From Lepas anatifera (lineage: Eukaryota; Arthropoda; Thecostraca; Lepadidae), in contig JAOTON010000333.1 of assembly GCA_034440635.1 (NCBI GenBank), positions 806,001 to 870,000 on the forward strand: a DNA stretch of 64,000 nucleotides, read 5' to 3'. Positions within the stretch are counted from its first letter, which is position 1. Every line of letters begins with the position of its first letter. Of this stretch, positions 1-12,366 are shown piece by piece. A program made the position numbers and the translations under genes. A model generated the notes under the pieces. That model did no database searches, was not told where the DNA came from, and saw nothing but the letters and a program-made list of their open reading frames with translations.

Positions 1-49
1 CCTCGGTAATTTACTCGAATTCAGCACTGAAAATAGAACCCAATCGTTC

Positions 50-888
50 TTAACACGCGCATTGACGGGGGCGGGTACCCGCCCCCTCGGGTTTTCGGAG
101 ACAGTAGAAAAACGGCGGCGCGTAGCGCCGCCGTACTTGGTATACCTTTTCCTCATCATTTTTACAACTTCTGTGAAAATTTTAAGGTTAGGTCATTTCA
201 GGTCAGGTCACCAGTACAGGTCAAGTGACCCGACCTCAAAAAAGTTTAAGATAGCATAAGTCGGAGCAGGGTGAGCTTATCCGATTGAAACTCATATCAC
301 ATAATGGCCCCACCGAGTTCTCTAACATATGTTCCGGTATTTTTGATATCGATGACCTAAGGTCAGGTACGAGGCATGACCTCTCCATTGGAAATACATG
401 GGAAAAATGGTTTTTACGGAATAACTCAGTAACGGATGGTGATAGAGCATTTATTTTAGCTGCATTAGACTCGCCTGGGCTTTGCGGTTCTAATGATATG
501 CATTTTATATAATTTGACCCTGACCTGACCTCAGGTCAGGTCAAATCCTTGATTTGACCTAGCAAGGTCAAATTATATATCATTCGATTCGGCTTGCTAA
601 GAGGATTCATATAGTTCAAGTTGTTTTGCTCTATCTTTACTTGTTCAGATGTAATACCCGAAAAACTGAATATTACATGTTATCCCTATGGCGGGCATGT
701 TTTGACCTCTCGTGACCTTAAATGTGACCTGACAAAAAATGGTTCCAATGTTTTCGATGGAGAAGTGGATGGCAGCCCAACGCCTTTACCGTTTTTCGCT
801 ACCTACCGTGGTTCTCGAGATCTTAGGGGCGGGTACCCGCCCCCCGTCATGCGAAGGTGGCTCAGACCCCCGTCAATGCGCGTGTTAA
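50..888 (+). mobile_element. TTAA-ended MITE, family A, copy 1
   Basis: Both ends carry the same inverted terminal sequence: TTAACACGCGCATTGACGG at 50 and its reverse complement ending at 888. TTAA at both outer edges fits a piggyBac-type TTAA target duplication. A GGCGGGTACCCGCC palindrome lies just inside each end. The interior is non-coding and rich in AGGTCA/TGACCT, including an everted palindrome at 521-543. A second copy lies at 10769-11505. No transposase is visible, so it is non-autonomous. Confidence 0.8.
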
Positions 889-1330
889 TCTTCAAAATTT
901 GATTTGAACGCAACAATCTAGGTGCTGGTTAAAACGGGCAGCTTTCATAGAATCAATCGAAAATGTCCAAACATCAACCAAAGTCTAACAGGTCAGTGAA
1001 TACCACAGAAAGGTAACTGAAGCGATAGCATGTTTTAAACCTAAGTTGCACCCCAGCTACACGAACAGCCTACAGAGACAAAAACCTGCTTGACATCCCT
1101 GACATGAAAAGTCGCCATAGTCCGGTGGCTTGATGAGGTCCAGATATGATTCTTGAAGATGCACAGTGAATGTCCCACAAGCCCGCCATAGCGGCGCAAG
1201 CACCACCGTAGCCACTTTTAGGACGTATCGGAAAAAAGACCCCAGGGGAGGACTGCAAAAACACCCAACATCTCTGTAAGAGCAAGGCTGGAATTTATTT
1301 CACGTTGTTCTTACTTCCTAGAGAGCGCAA
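889..1330. other. No recognisable feature
   Basis: Between the first MITE and a fragment of family X. I see no long open frame, splice-flanked exon or repeat here. Confidence 0.5.
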
Positions 1331-1400
1331 TTTTCTAACCCACGCCCCGCTGGGTGTCCGGCGCGGGGGTCATCGATTCCCCTTGACTCCGAAGCTATTG
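1331..1400 (+). mobile_element. Fragment of a family X MITE terminus
   Basis: CTAACCCACGCCCCGCTGGG followed by GGGGGTCATCGATTCCCC matches the end of the family X element at 37618 (same order of GCGCCCC, a GGTCCGGCG-like block and GGGGTCATCGATGCCCC). The leading TTAA has become CTAA and no opposite end was found. Confidence 0.5.
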
Positions 1401-1496
1401 GTGTTAGACCAAATATACCACTCCTACCAGGGCGTTACAGCAGGATAATTCCAATCGGCCCCCTGGTCAACTGGAAACTAAGAAAGATGTTAAGAC

Positions 1497-1680
1497 ATAA
1501 TGGCGGATGCGTGGCTTAGCGGATAGCTTCCTGTCTTCTGAGTCATGGGTTCCAGGTTCAAGTCCTGGCAGAGTCTAAATAAAATAATCTGATTCCCCAA
1601 ATCCTTCCCAACAGGGTAGGAGTTAGAGACGCCATATACCTTAGCAGTTCGTGCATCATTATACCCGAACAATTATTACT
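1497..1680 (+). mobile_element. tRNA-derived SINE (family with AACAGGG...GGCGACGCCATAT tail), copy 1
   Basis: The head has a pol III A-box-like GTGGCTTAGCGGATAGC and a B-box GGTTCAAGTCC. The body runs through AACAGGGTAGGAGTTAGAGACGCCATATA into an AATTATTA tail. The same head-and-tail order recurs at about 6443 (+), 55651 (-) and, less completely, 32863 (+), 41520 (-) and 58028 (+). The body is too long and lacks the acceptor stem of a tRNA gene. Confidence 0.7.
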
Positions 1681-1692
1681 AAAGGTACATAC

Positions 1693-1800
1693 ACCCCGCT
1701 AGCTCAGTAGGTAGACCGTTAAGTCCCTGCCCGCTGCTCAGGAACATGCAGTAGCAGTGCATATACAGGCTTGGGATCGATTCCCCTGAGTCGCAGCATC
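1693..1800 (+). mobile_element. tRNA-like SINE or tRNA-derived fragment
   Basis: CCCGCTAGCTCAGTAGGTAGA is a good A-box, and GGGATCGATTCCCC is a B-box inside a perfect T-arm-like stem. The two boxes are about 70 bases apart, too far for a normal tRNA, so this reads as a tRNA-derived repeat or pseudogene with an internal expansion. Confidence 0.5.
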
Positions 1801-4530
1801 ATAAAAATATTTACCCGAGGTAGGTCGGGTGGCAACTAAATGGTGGGATAATGACATCAGCGGAGCGGCCATCCCTGTGCTTTGTGGGACGTCAAACTTT
1901 GGCTTCTAAATCACCACATCATTGCGGGAGGTGCTCGTTCGGATGGTGGGATTCGGGTCTCCTTGACAAATCCCGGATGACTTTAGTAAAGCTCCCATTC
2001 CAAAAACCTAACTTGCAACAACTCAAAACTTGGATTAAAAACAATAAACGGCAGCGTGTTGCCTGAGACGTAGCATATTACGTGACATGTAAATGACTTT
2101 TTGGCCTCGGGTTAATAAGTGACCTCAGGAGTGACAATAAATAGCCAGGAGGGGACCTAGGTGTTCTTAATCCCCTTCCCCCCAATGTCAGAGTGCCTAT
2201 AATAACTGCACAGCCAGAGACTGTTCCGAGGCAATGGCGAGGAAGGTTCGAACCTTTAGACCCCCCCGTCCGACCTCAATGAAGTCCTGGATCCACCACT
2301 GATTCCACAAGTCTTGAACCCACAATACAATGAAATGTCCATAACTTCATGGGTTAACACATAAACTCTATGAAACAATATAGCCTGACAGGCTTTCGGT
2401 ATCTCTGGCACGCAAGAACCAGTGATATCATCCAAAACTGCCTTCAATGCACTCTAATTTTCCATTAACGTACTGCACGTAACATGAGGTCAACTTAGCT
2501 CACTAACCTGCCTCACTTTGAAGGTAACCTGCCTCACTTTGAAAGGTCGATGCCAGCGAGAGAGCCTAATGTGTCTGCGAATTCATATTAACAGCATAAC
2601 AAAGCGGGGTTTACATTGCACTTCTTAAGTTCATTTGTTGCTACGACCTCTTTTAACCTCTCGTGTCATAGCTGACCTTGCGTGACATATTGATAACAAA
2701 AGGATAGCAGGTTGGCGGCAAATTATAGGAAAAGTGAAAACAAACATTGGTGAATATGGACCACCATAAGCCAGGATTCATTTCACTTTCAAGAGCTCAT
2801 ACATTTAAATATAGCCCGGGTAAGAACTTCACAGTTTATTGACCCCAACAAGTTCAAAATGAAGTCAAATGTGCATGATATAACAGTACATACTAATATG
2901 AGGCTGCTGCAGTCACTTGAGGTCATTTTGGGCTACTGGTCGTGTCACATGCTCAGATCAAAGTTCATTGAGCCAAGGTAAACGAAACCTAGAACCTAAG
3001 TAAGGATCCAGTCCTTATCGGATCGTTGTTCCCAGATCAAGCGTAGTAAGAAGGACGGTTGAAGCCTCATGCTGTTCAGTGAGAATTAACTCACGTCTCC
3101 GTCACTTGTCGTGACTCAGACTTCTAACTTGCACCGGACCATTACAATTGAGCCTGATTCAAATGTCAAGGGTGGCATTGCCTAAGACTTAACCACTTAT
3201 CTGTCGTTCTAGAAATATGAAAGGTTGTGGGTTTGGAAGCTTGGGGCAAGGCAAAACACCATAAGCCAGCGTTTCGTCAAATTTTTTATCTAAAGTTTCT
3301 GAAAATAAAAATATACACTGGTTCTGTTTGAAACAGAAGAAAACTCTCCGAATAAAGCCAATTTGAAGGCAAACAAAGCAATGATCTTTTCCTGTACATC
3401 CAACAACAAGCAACCCTGAAACATTGTCACCAAACCTTTCCAGACAGCCTCCAAGAAGATGTTACATGGACAAAATACCTTCAGCGGTTCCACGTGCCAG
3501 ACAGAGGGAGCAGGCGCACCAGGGTGCGGCAGTCCACTTCAGCAGGGGCTGGCACAAGGTCTGCTTCAGCTGAGTCACAACTCAGTCACGACTGATTCAC
3601 GAATGCGCGGTAATGAACACGTTTAGCTTGGGAAACCTCACCCCAACCGTGTCGCTAGAACTTTGGATGAACTGATGCGACTATTCAATAAAATTTGTAA
3701 TTCAAGTTTTGAATTACCTCGCTATGATATAAAATGGGCAATACTGAAAATGTCCTTGCAGGTACTGGCACCAGACGTGCTATAAATATATGTCTTGGCT
3801 GTCTCTGGCTGCTCTAGCATTTAGTGATCCAGCCTGACGGGCAACACGTGTCGCTTCATTTTAGGCTCAGGTGTTCTAGCCTACCCGTTTTGCTTGAATT
3901 AGTTTGCTGTTTATACTGTTTATATAATGGCTAGCTTGTATATGGACTTTTCAGTTGCTTACCTTGAACGCCTTACTTTTATATAATGGCAGAGTTGCTT
4001 CCAACGGCTGTTGTTCTAGCCGGGTATGTTTCCCATCACGGGCATGGATTTACCATGCTTGAATTTATCAGGGACAGACTTGAACTCACAGAACCGGTTC
4101 GCACAGTGATGTTAATTTACTAACTCCGAGTTTATTCGCGTTAAACTATTAATAAAATACGATGAATTGTGATGAATAATTATATTTTCCTCTGCCACAG
4201 CCATGTTGTCAAATATGGTGACCACCCGTACACAAGTTCTGCAGTACAACTTTCTGTTTGTCGTGATTCCGCCCATAACGTTGAGCTATTAGGTTTCAAG
4301 GCATTATCTTCCTGGACTGGAGAGGCGTAATTATGTCTGCTCCTGGTAAATAGGTTCCCAGCAATGGCTGGCAAAGGGAAACGGAAGTCATCAACACCAC
4401 CAACCTTTCAAAGTCACCCGAGGTTGTTGACCAAAAGCACTCAGGACATAACTGGCATTGGAATGGTCACGGTCACCTTGACAACGATTGCATTACTTTT
4501 AAGGCATCATGAAAAAATTAAAGCTTCAGG
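1801..4530. other. Unannotated stretch, no gene recognised
   Basis: Only short chance open frames. Scattered direct duplications (for example CCTGCCTCACTTTGAA twice near 2508-2540) and some GACCT-rich patches suggest old repeat debris, but nothing with defined ends. Confidence 0.5.
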
Positions 4531-4539
4531 TTCTTCTAA

Positions 4540-5445
4540 CGTGACCTTTCAAGGTATGCTCTGTGGCTGCAATCCCATAATTTGTTTTTTATTATGACCC
4601 CATCACAGCTCACAGAATGGGGCTTACATCTACAGGTATGCAGTCATTATTTTCTAATGACTTAACAATTTGGTCCACTCGACGTACGCTAAATCAGGCT
4701 TGGACCATAGAGGCAGTGAACAACCACGCAGCAAACTAGTGTGAAAACTGAGGCCTCATTTTCTCAGCGCCGGAATCAGCAAGAATGGCATTGGAACATG
4801 AACGGAAATCACTGTCGACTGGGTCACTGAGTCGACTCGCAAGACAGAACTAAATACATACCTATTGCTACTTCCAATAAACACACCGACTATCTCAGAG
4901 AAGGGCCCTAAGGTTAAAAATTCAGCTTTATTTTGAATTTTCTTTGCAGATATTTGATTCTGATTTTGCAAAGAATGGACGTAATTGTTTTCATAAACTG
5001 TTACATTTCTATTCCCTTTACGGCAGAAGAGTATAGAAAAGCCCCGGGGGCCTGGTCACAAGATGTCACGGTCGAAGGTCACCAGAAGTTACCAAATATC
5101 ACTGTTTTCCAAATTTCCTGTATCTATAACTTTTGAGTAAACAAGATAGTCTTAAATTTGGTGCCATAGTGATGAGCATGACCCAATAATTTGAGTGATA
5201 TGCAACATGACCTTGAAAGGTCATTATTTGACCCAATTTCATAATGTTACCATACACATTCATGCGTACCATTTGAATCCTTGAGTCAAGAAAAACACAT
5301 CGATGTATTGTTTTATTCTAGGCTCATGGTTCCGGAGCTATATGGGATTTAAAACTAGTCTAAATTTGACCTTTTTTCGGCCCACTATGACGTCACAAGT
5401 CAACAGATATGGTTCAAACCCAGGTCCAGAGTAGAATACAATAGG
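4540..5445. repeat. Diverged AGGTCA-rich repeat sequence
   Basis: Many TGACCT/AGGTCA words, including a TGACCTTGA (reverse of TCAAGGTCA) near 5211. This is the texture of the interiors of the TTAA MITEs elsewhere in the window, but I could not find terminal repeats, so boundaries are loose. Confidence 0.4.
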
Positions 5446-6440
5446 GCGCTTCTAGCATCGCTTCGATATCTTTCGCATCACTACCTCGTTCCCGAAATCG
5501 TAGGGAGAGTCCAATCGGACCCCCAGACGATGGTGTGTACAAAGAGAGCCCAGGCAGTTCAGAGTTAACTTACAAAATAACAACGTATAACAGATAACAA
5601 GCATAAGAAATAGCAAACATGTTTCCACATAAAATATTACGTAGAATATGCCAGTCACATAAAATTAGTCTCCGGCTATGCACGAAACGCACAACGCCCT
5701 GGTGCTAGTCTGTCATATTCGTTGCATTCTCCTGTACTGCGGAACAGCATAACATTTTTTGGTGTCACACTTGTGCGTTGAGGTCTCAGGTGCAGCTCCC
5801 GTATGAAAGGCTGTGGTAAATGACACCAAATAGCGGCAGAGCATACCACCTCAGTGGCAGACAAGGGGATATATTTCAATGCTAATTAATGAACAAGCAA
5901 CAGCTAGGGTTAAAGGCCGAGGCGTCGTCGGCGTGGGAAAGGGGGGATGGGGAAATCTGTGCTACCTTACCCTGAAAAGCGCGGGCCGGGTCCGCAGTTT
6001 GGCTGAAAGTATTGCTATTCAAGTCTAGTTTTAGGACAAAAACGTTCGCCTTCACTATTTTCATTAGAATGCAACGGTGTTTAGTATGGCAAAAGTGTTG
6101 CACTTCCTTATCTAGCCTATTGGACTCAACTTCAACCTTTTTTTTAGGAAACCAAGTCCAGGGTCGCCTTTCAGCCCCAATTGTCTTGTTTCTTGACGCG
6201 CACTTAGTGCACTTGACACGCAAGGCACACGCGCGTGCACCACCATGATGAAAGGGCTTAAAGGCAACGCTCGACTTGTTCTATAGAGATGGAAACTGAG
6301 CCCAGAAGAAAAGAACAAACATTTGCGCTGTAGCCCAATCTACCAATCTCCCAAAAAAGTTCAACCCTGGCACCGCGGATGCTGACCAGCGGGTTGGGTT
6401 TTTACCATTTGTACTGCTTTTTACCCGACCACCGCTTGGG
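5446..6440. other. No recognisable feature
   Basis: Short overlapping open frames on both strands with no family resemblance. No repeat boundaries seen. Confidence 0.4.
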
Positions 6441-6442
6441 GG

Positions 6443-6625
6443 GGGTGTAGTAGAGTGGTTAGTAAGCTTGCTTTCCATGCGACCGACTCGGGTTCAGGGC
6501 CCGGCGGATTGACTGAGCAAGGAGCAATCTGGCTCCTGAGAAACTATTCCAACAGGGACAGAGTTGGCGACGCCATATATCCCTGGCTGTTAGTGCGTCG
6601 ATATGCCCCTAAAAATTATTAATAC
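6443..6625 (+). mobile_element. tRNA-derived SINE, copy 2
   Basis: A-box-like GTAGAGTGGTTAGTAAGC, B-box-like GGTTCAGGGCC, then AACAGGGACAGAGTTGGCGACGCCATAT and a TTAGTGCGTCGATATGCCCC tail ending in AATTATTAAT. It aligns with copy 1 and, in reverse, with the copy at 55651. Confidence 0.7.
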
Positions 6626-6807
6626 CACTGTTCGTGTAAACTCGGCTTTAGTAGTCACTTCGTGTGTATGGTTGCGGTAGCAGTGCTTAAGAATTTATTG
6701 AATGTTCATGCTATCACAATGTTGCGTTAGTTCAAAATAAATGCAGGCCTTATCCTTGGACCAAAACATTGCTTATTTGGAATGATTCTTTGTATTTCCG
6801 CCCCAGC

Positions 6808-7591
6808 TTAAAGGGAGATACGCGAAAAATTTTATTAGATAGATCAAAAGGTCACAAAAAGTTGTTTTAGAAATCATATTCTCATTTTTGCGAATTCGGC
6901 CTGCAAATTCCTTAAAATTGCTCTCAAAGTCAACATTTCTAGACGACTTTACCAGTACACCTCATATCGATGTATATGCCGTACACACGGCTAAGGCTAT
7001 CAATTTCTCTAAGAATTAGGTCATATCTATCCTAAACAGTGATGTAGAACTTTGGACTACTACAGAAAAAAATTACTTTAGAAAAACGACATTCCAAAAC
7101 TGTGTTGAAACAAAAATATAGGGCTTAAAATAAATCACAATTAACAAATAAGAATCCTTAGAATTCTCATACCGGGGTCACGTGACCTATCTGACGCAAA
7201 AGTTTTGTCATCCTGGAACCGAAGCAGAAAATGACTCAAGACCCGGGGTACGAAACCGCTGAAGACTTGATTAATTATGTTTTTTCCGTTTCTTGGGCAA
7301 ACTAATTCATTTTGTAGTTTTTAAAAGCCTTTTTAATTAATTAATACAAATACAGGAGAACAGACATTTGTATTAAACAAAAACATTGCTTTTCAACTTT
7401 AAATAGTTTTCGAAAAGTAAGTGATGGGTGAAGGTTTCAACATTTTATCGGAACTGTTAACCTATTTCGGTAATAAGTGAGTGGTCTCCCAAAATTTTCA
7501 CGAAGATACAAAAATAATTGATAGTTTCGTAATCAGGATTTTTCAAATAGCAAGAAACCACAATAATAATTTTTCGCGTATTTCCCTTTAA
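6808..7591 (+). mobile_element. TTAA-ended MITE, family Z1
   Basis: TTAAAGGGAGATACGCGAAA at the left and the near-perfect reverse complement (TTTTTCGCGTATTTCCCTTTAA) at the right. The inverted repeat is about 25 bp with one or two mismatches. The interior is AT-rich and non-coding. TTAA edges again imply a TTAA-targeting transposase. Confidence 0.75.
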
Positions 7592-7755
7592 TAAACATCA
7601 GTTGCTATCCCTGGGTTCAGCCCCTCGGCTCGAATGCCCGTGGCAACGGCCTTGGTTAAAGAAAATGAACCACCTTTTCAACATTCCGAAAAGTGATTTG
7701 TATACAACGAAGTCTGGAAATCTGGAAATCACATGTTTTCCAATTCTGTGTCGGC

Positions 7756-10240
7756 CACAGCAGGAGAGGTGTCATACTGTACCGTTCCGCAACCAGTCCT
7801 GCTGTTCCAGTCTAACAGCAGGAGAAGAGACGTCCTGTACCGTTCCACAACCAGTCCTGGTGTTCCATTCTAACAGCAGGAGAGGAGTCGCCCTGTCCCG
7901 TTCCACAACCAGTCCTGCTGTTCCAGTCTAATAGCAGGAGATATCGTTCTGAACCGTTCCGGAACCAGTCCTGCTGTTCCAGTCTAACAGCAGGAGATAT
8001 CGTTCTGAACCGTTCCGAAACCAGTCCTGCTGTTCCAGTCTAACAGCAGGAGAAGAGTCGTCCAGTACCGTTCCACAACCAGCCCTGGTGTTCCAGTCTA
8101 ACAGCGGGAGAGGATTCGTCCTGTACCGTTCCACAACCAGTCCTGCTGTTCCTGTCTAACAGCAGGAGAAGAGTCGTCCAGTACCGTTCCACAACCAGTC
8201 CTAGTGTTCCTGTCTAAAAGCGGGAGAGGAGTGGTCCTGTACCGTTCCGCAACCAGTCCTGCTGTTCCAGTCTAACAGCGGAGAGGAGTCGTTCTGTACC
8301 GTTCCGCAACCAGTCCTGCTGTTCCTGTCTAACAGCGGAGAGGAGTCGTTCTGAACCGTTCCAAAATCATTCCTGCTGGTCCAGTCTAACAGCAGGAGAG
8401 GAGTCGTTCTGAACCGTTCCACAACCAGTCCTGCTGTTCCAGTCTAACAGCAGGAGAGGAGTCGTTCTGAACCGTTCCACAACCAGTCCTGCTGTTCCAG
8501 TCTAACAGCAGGAGAGGGGTCGTTCTGAACCGTTCCGCAACCAGTCCTGCTGTTCCAGTCTAACAGCAGGAGAGGAGTCGTTCCGAACCGTTCCACAACC
8601 AGTCCTGCTGTTCCAGTCTAACAGCAGGAGAAGAGTCGTCCTGTACCGTTCCACAACCAGCCCTGGTGTTCCAGTCTAACAGCGGGAGAGGATTCGTCCT
8701 GTACCGTTCCACAACCAGTCCTGCTGTTCCTGTCTAACAGCAGGAGAAGAGTCGTCAGTACCGTTCCACAACCAGTCCTAGTGTTCCTGTCTAAAAGCGG
8801 GAGAGGAGTGGTCCTGTACCGTTCCGCAACCAGTCCTGCTGTTCCTGTCTAACAGCAGGAGAGGAGTCGTTCTGAACCGTTCCACAATCATTCCTGCTGT
8901 TCCAGTCTAACAGCAGGAGAGGAGTCGTTCTGAACCGTTCCACAATAATTCCTGCTGTTCCAGTCTAACAGCAGGAGAGGAGTCGTTCTGAAACGTTCCG
9001 CAACCAGTCCTGCTGCTCCAGTCTAACAGCAGGAGAGGAGTCGTTCCGAACCGTTCCGCAACCAGTCCTGCTGTTCCAGTCTAACAGCAGGAGAGGAGTC
9101 GTTCTGAACCGTTCCACAATCATTCCTGCTGTTCCAGTCTAACAGCAGGAGAAGAGTCGTCCGGTACCGTTCCACAACCAGTCCTAGTGTTCCTGTCTAA
9201 CAGCGGGAGAGTAGTGGTCCTGTACCGTTCCACAACCAGCCCTGGTGTTCCAGTCTAACAGCAGGAGAAGAGTCGTTCTGTACCGTTCCACAACCAGCCC
9301 TGGTGTTCCAGTCTAACAGCAGGAGAGGAGTCGTTCTGAACCGTTCCGCAACCAGTCCTGCTGTTCCAGTCTAACAGCAGGAGAAGAGTCGTTCTGTACC
9401 GTTCCACAACCAGTCCTGCTGTTCCAGTCCAACAGTAGGAGAGGATTCGTTCTGAACCGTTCCACAACCAGTCCTGCTGTTCCAGTCTAACAGCAGGAGA
9501 GGAGTCGTTCTGAACCGTTCCACAATCATTCCTGCTGTTCCAGTCTAACAGCAGGAGAGGAGTCGTTCTGAACCGTTCCGCAACCAGTCCTGCTGTTCCA
9601 GTCTAACAGCAGGAGAGGAGTCGTTCCGAACCGTTCCACAGCCAGTCCTGCTGTTCCAGTCTAACAGCAGGAGAAGAGTCGTCCTGTACCGTTCCACAAC
9701 CAGCCCTGGTGTTCCAGTCTAACAGCAGGAGAAGAGTCGTTCTGTACCGTTCCACAACCAGCCCTGGTGTTCCAGTCTAACAGCAGGAGAAGAGTCGTTC
9801 TATACCGTTCCACAACCAGTCCTGCTGTTCCAGTCTAACAGCAGGAGAAGAGTCGTCCAGTACCGTTCCACAACCAGTCCTGCTGTTCCAGTCTAACAGC
9901 AGGAGAAGAGTCGTCCAGTACCGTTCCACAACCAGCCCTGGTGTTCCTGTCTAACAGCGGGAGAGGAGTGGTCCTGTACCGTTCCGCAACCAGTCCTGCT
10001 GTTCCTGTCTAACAGCGGAGAGGAGTCGTTCTGAACCGTTCCACAATCATTCCTGCTGTTCCAGTCTAACAGCAGGAGAAGAGTCGTCCTGTACCGTTCC
10101 ACAACCAGTCCTGCTGTTCCAGTCCAACAGTAGGAGATGTCGTTCTGAACCGTTCCGCAACCAGTCCTGCTGTTCCAGTCCAACAATAGGAGATGTCGTT
10201 CTGAACCGTTCCGCAACCAGTCCTGGCGTTCCAGTCTAGC
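7756..10240. repeat. Minisatellite of about 43 units of about 58 bp with an internal hairpin
   Basis: The consensus unit runs GTTCCRCAACCAGTCC, then TGCTGTTCCAGTCTAACAGC, then AGGAGAGGAGTCGTTCTGAACC (58 bp). Within each full unit TCCTGCTGTT and AACAGCAGGA form a perfect 10-bp inverted repeat around a 7-base spacer. Variants include 57-bp units (AACAGCGGAGA), about 55-bp units (GGAGATATCG near 7940 and GGAGATGTCG near 10135) and loop or arm changes (CCTGGTGTT, CCTAGTGTT). Larger blocks recur in order, for example about 8040-8230 resembles 8630-8800, which suggests higher-order duplication. Open frames across it are by-products of the periodicity. Confidence 0.92.
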
Positions 10241-10768
10241 GATGGGTACTCGCTGGAACACCGTATCCGTAGCAGCATGCTGGAGATGATCTCCGTGACA
10301 GCCGTGCACCAGACGACTCTCACCCTCGGGCTTTTCAGCAGGTTACTGACGAAAACTAGGTGGGAAATGTAAATCTGCTCTGAAGCGGACGTGCTTCACC
10401 GAAAAAGTTTTTCCAGGTCAAAACACCGTTTTATTCATACCCCAGTCACGTGCTCCAGCTTTTAATGGTTTCTTTCAGTGGCCCCACATTTGTCATCGCA
10501 TAGGAAATGTGTTCTAGGATGAGCACTCTGCAGTTAAGTAACAACGTCACAGACCCCAATGTCACCGGCCCCTATACCCAAGGTGCAGACATGTCACAGA
10601 GTCCTTTTGCCTTTTGGCAAGCGGGAAAAACCGCCTGCTCTCGCCGTGTTCTCGGAATCGGAATTTAAGAGGATAAAAGAAAACTGAAAACCGCTTATCA
10701 TAGGCTTATCTTTGGCTCAATTCATCTAACACCACCGCATAAGACACGAACGGCATCATGAGCGGGTT
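10241..10768. other. No recognisable feature
   Basis: Unique-looking sequence between the minisatellite and the next MITE. No coding or repeat structure recognised. Confidence 0.4.
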
Positions 10769-11505
10769 TTAACACGCGCATTGGAGGGGGTACCAACCCC
10801 GCACCCTCGGTATTTATAAGACATACTTAAACGGCGGCGCGTAGCCCCGCCGTACTTGGTATACATTTTCTCTTCTAATTTTTATAACTTTAGCCACAAT
10901 TTTCAGGTTAGGTCATCTCAGGTCAGATCACCAGTACAGGTCAAGTGACCTCACCTCAAACATTTTTAATGTAGAACAATTCAGAACAGGGTGAATTTAT
11001 CCGATTGAAACTGATATCACATAATGAGCCCACCCATTTCTACAAAAATTATTCCAGTATTTCCTATATCGATGAACTAATGTCAGGTACGAGCCATAAC
11101 CTTTCCATTGGAAACACATAAGACATGGTTTACACTGAATAACTTAGTAGTGAATGGTAGCAGCGCGTTGATTTTAACAATATTAGGTTTGCCTTATCCT
11201 TGCGGTTCTAACGATATGCATTTTGACCTAATTCGATTTTGACCTGACCTCAGGTCAGGTCAAATCCATGATTTGAACTGATTTGATCTAGCAAGGTTAA
11301 ATTATATATATTATATCATTCGGCTTACTGCGAAGATTCCGGTGGTCTAGGCGACGGGATGGGAAATCCAATGCCTTTGATCGGAAATCCAATGCCGTTT
11401 ACAGTTTTTTTGTTATCTAGCGTGGTTAAATCATCGGGGGAGGCGGATACCCAATCCCCAAGTCAAAGCGAAGGTGGTTCAGACCCCCGTCAATGCGTGT
11501 GTTAA
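10769..11505 (+). mobile_element. TTAA-ended MITE, family A, copy 2
   Basis: The ends match copy 1 (TTAACACGCGCATTGGAGG on the left; CCCCCGTCAATGCGTGTGTTAA, in reverse, on the right). The internal order is the same: ACGGCGGCGCGTAG, then AGGTCA...AGGTCAAGTGACC, then the TGACCTGACCT/AGGTCAGGTCA palindrome (11238-11264, perfect 13-bp arms around one C). It is about 100 bp shorter than copy 1. Confidence 0.8.
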
Positions 11506-12245
11506 CTCAGCTGCTTCATCCGTTGCAGTGTCACAGAAATGGTTTTGCACTAGGGTAATAAGTGTAAAATGTGTATCGGGAAACATAGTCGGGGCGTGGA
11601 AAATGCTAAGCTGACAATATTGTAAAAGATAATTAAAGCTCTCATTGAAATATTTAATTAAAGCTTAGGAATAACCTTTTCATCCAAATCCCCGTACTAT
11701 CATACCTTCAATGTGTTCATGCCCACCAGCATTATTTAACAGTGTTTAAAAAGTTTTCTTGAAAAATTAGTGGAAAAATAAGTATAAATGGCACAGAAAT
11801 GAGTCTTAAATTCGCCTAGCCCAGGTGACGCTCACCACCCATAGCTCCCCAACTTGGGTAGCTGATCCATTACTGGGTTGCTAGAAGCCAAGATGTGATG
11901 GATTTGGGATTATCCAACATGAATTTTAAGTGCCTAAATCCCACCCAGCTTCCCTATCACTGAAGCAGAAGCTAAGCCGGAGCGTAAGCTGATGCAAACC
12001 CAAGTCAAGTCATGCACGTTAGCGTGCGTGACAACATATTATTTTCAGGCTAGAAAATGGGATCAGATGCTCTTTGGGCTGGAACGCTTACTAGTGATCA
12101 ATACTTATTCCTGCCAAACTCCTGGCTAACTCTACTCCTGTCAGAGAGAAGGAATAACAGACTCGTCTGCCCTTCCTCCTAAGACTTCGGAATTTACCTA
12201 ACCAATTTGAATAGGCTAAACTTGAACTGACTTGCCGGATGCTGA
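11506..12245. other. No recognisable feature
   Basis: AT-rich spacer without long open frames or recognisable repeats. Confidence 0.4.
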
Positions 12246-12261
12246 ACTGGGCTGTGAAGAA

Positions 12262-12366
12262 GTGTGTGTGCGTGTGCGTGTACATTTGGTACGTGTGGTG
12301 CGTGTGGTGCGTGCGTGCGTGCGTGCCTGCGTGCGTGCGTGCGTGCGTGCGTGCGGGCGTGTGTGT
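12262..12366. repeat. Imperfect (GTGC)n/(GT)n microsatellite
   Basis: GTGTGTGTGCGTGTGCGTG passes into tandem GTGCGTGC units and ends in GTGTGTGT. Alternating purine-pyrimidine sequence with Z-DNA potential. Confidence 0.85.

Noticed and set aside
1693..1800. Possible functional tRNA gene
   Set aside because: A- and B-boxes are good but too far apart and no acceptor stem closes; kept as a tRNA-derived repeat.
7756..10240. Tandem hairpin units resembling a CRISPR array
   Set aside because: Units are contiguous with no unique spacers, in a eukaryotic context, with no cas genes.
9893..10309. 138-codon - strand open frame in the minisatellite, with repeated DWNSRTGCGTVQND-like text
   Set aside because: The protein periodicity is that of the 58-bp unit and the frame only survives where units are 57 bp; no start context or homology.
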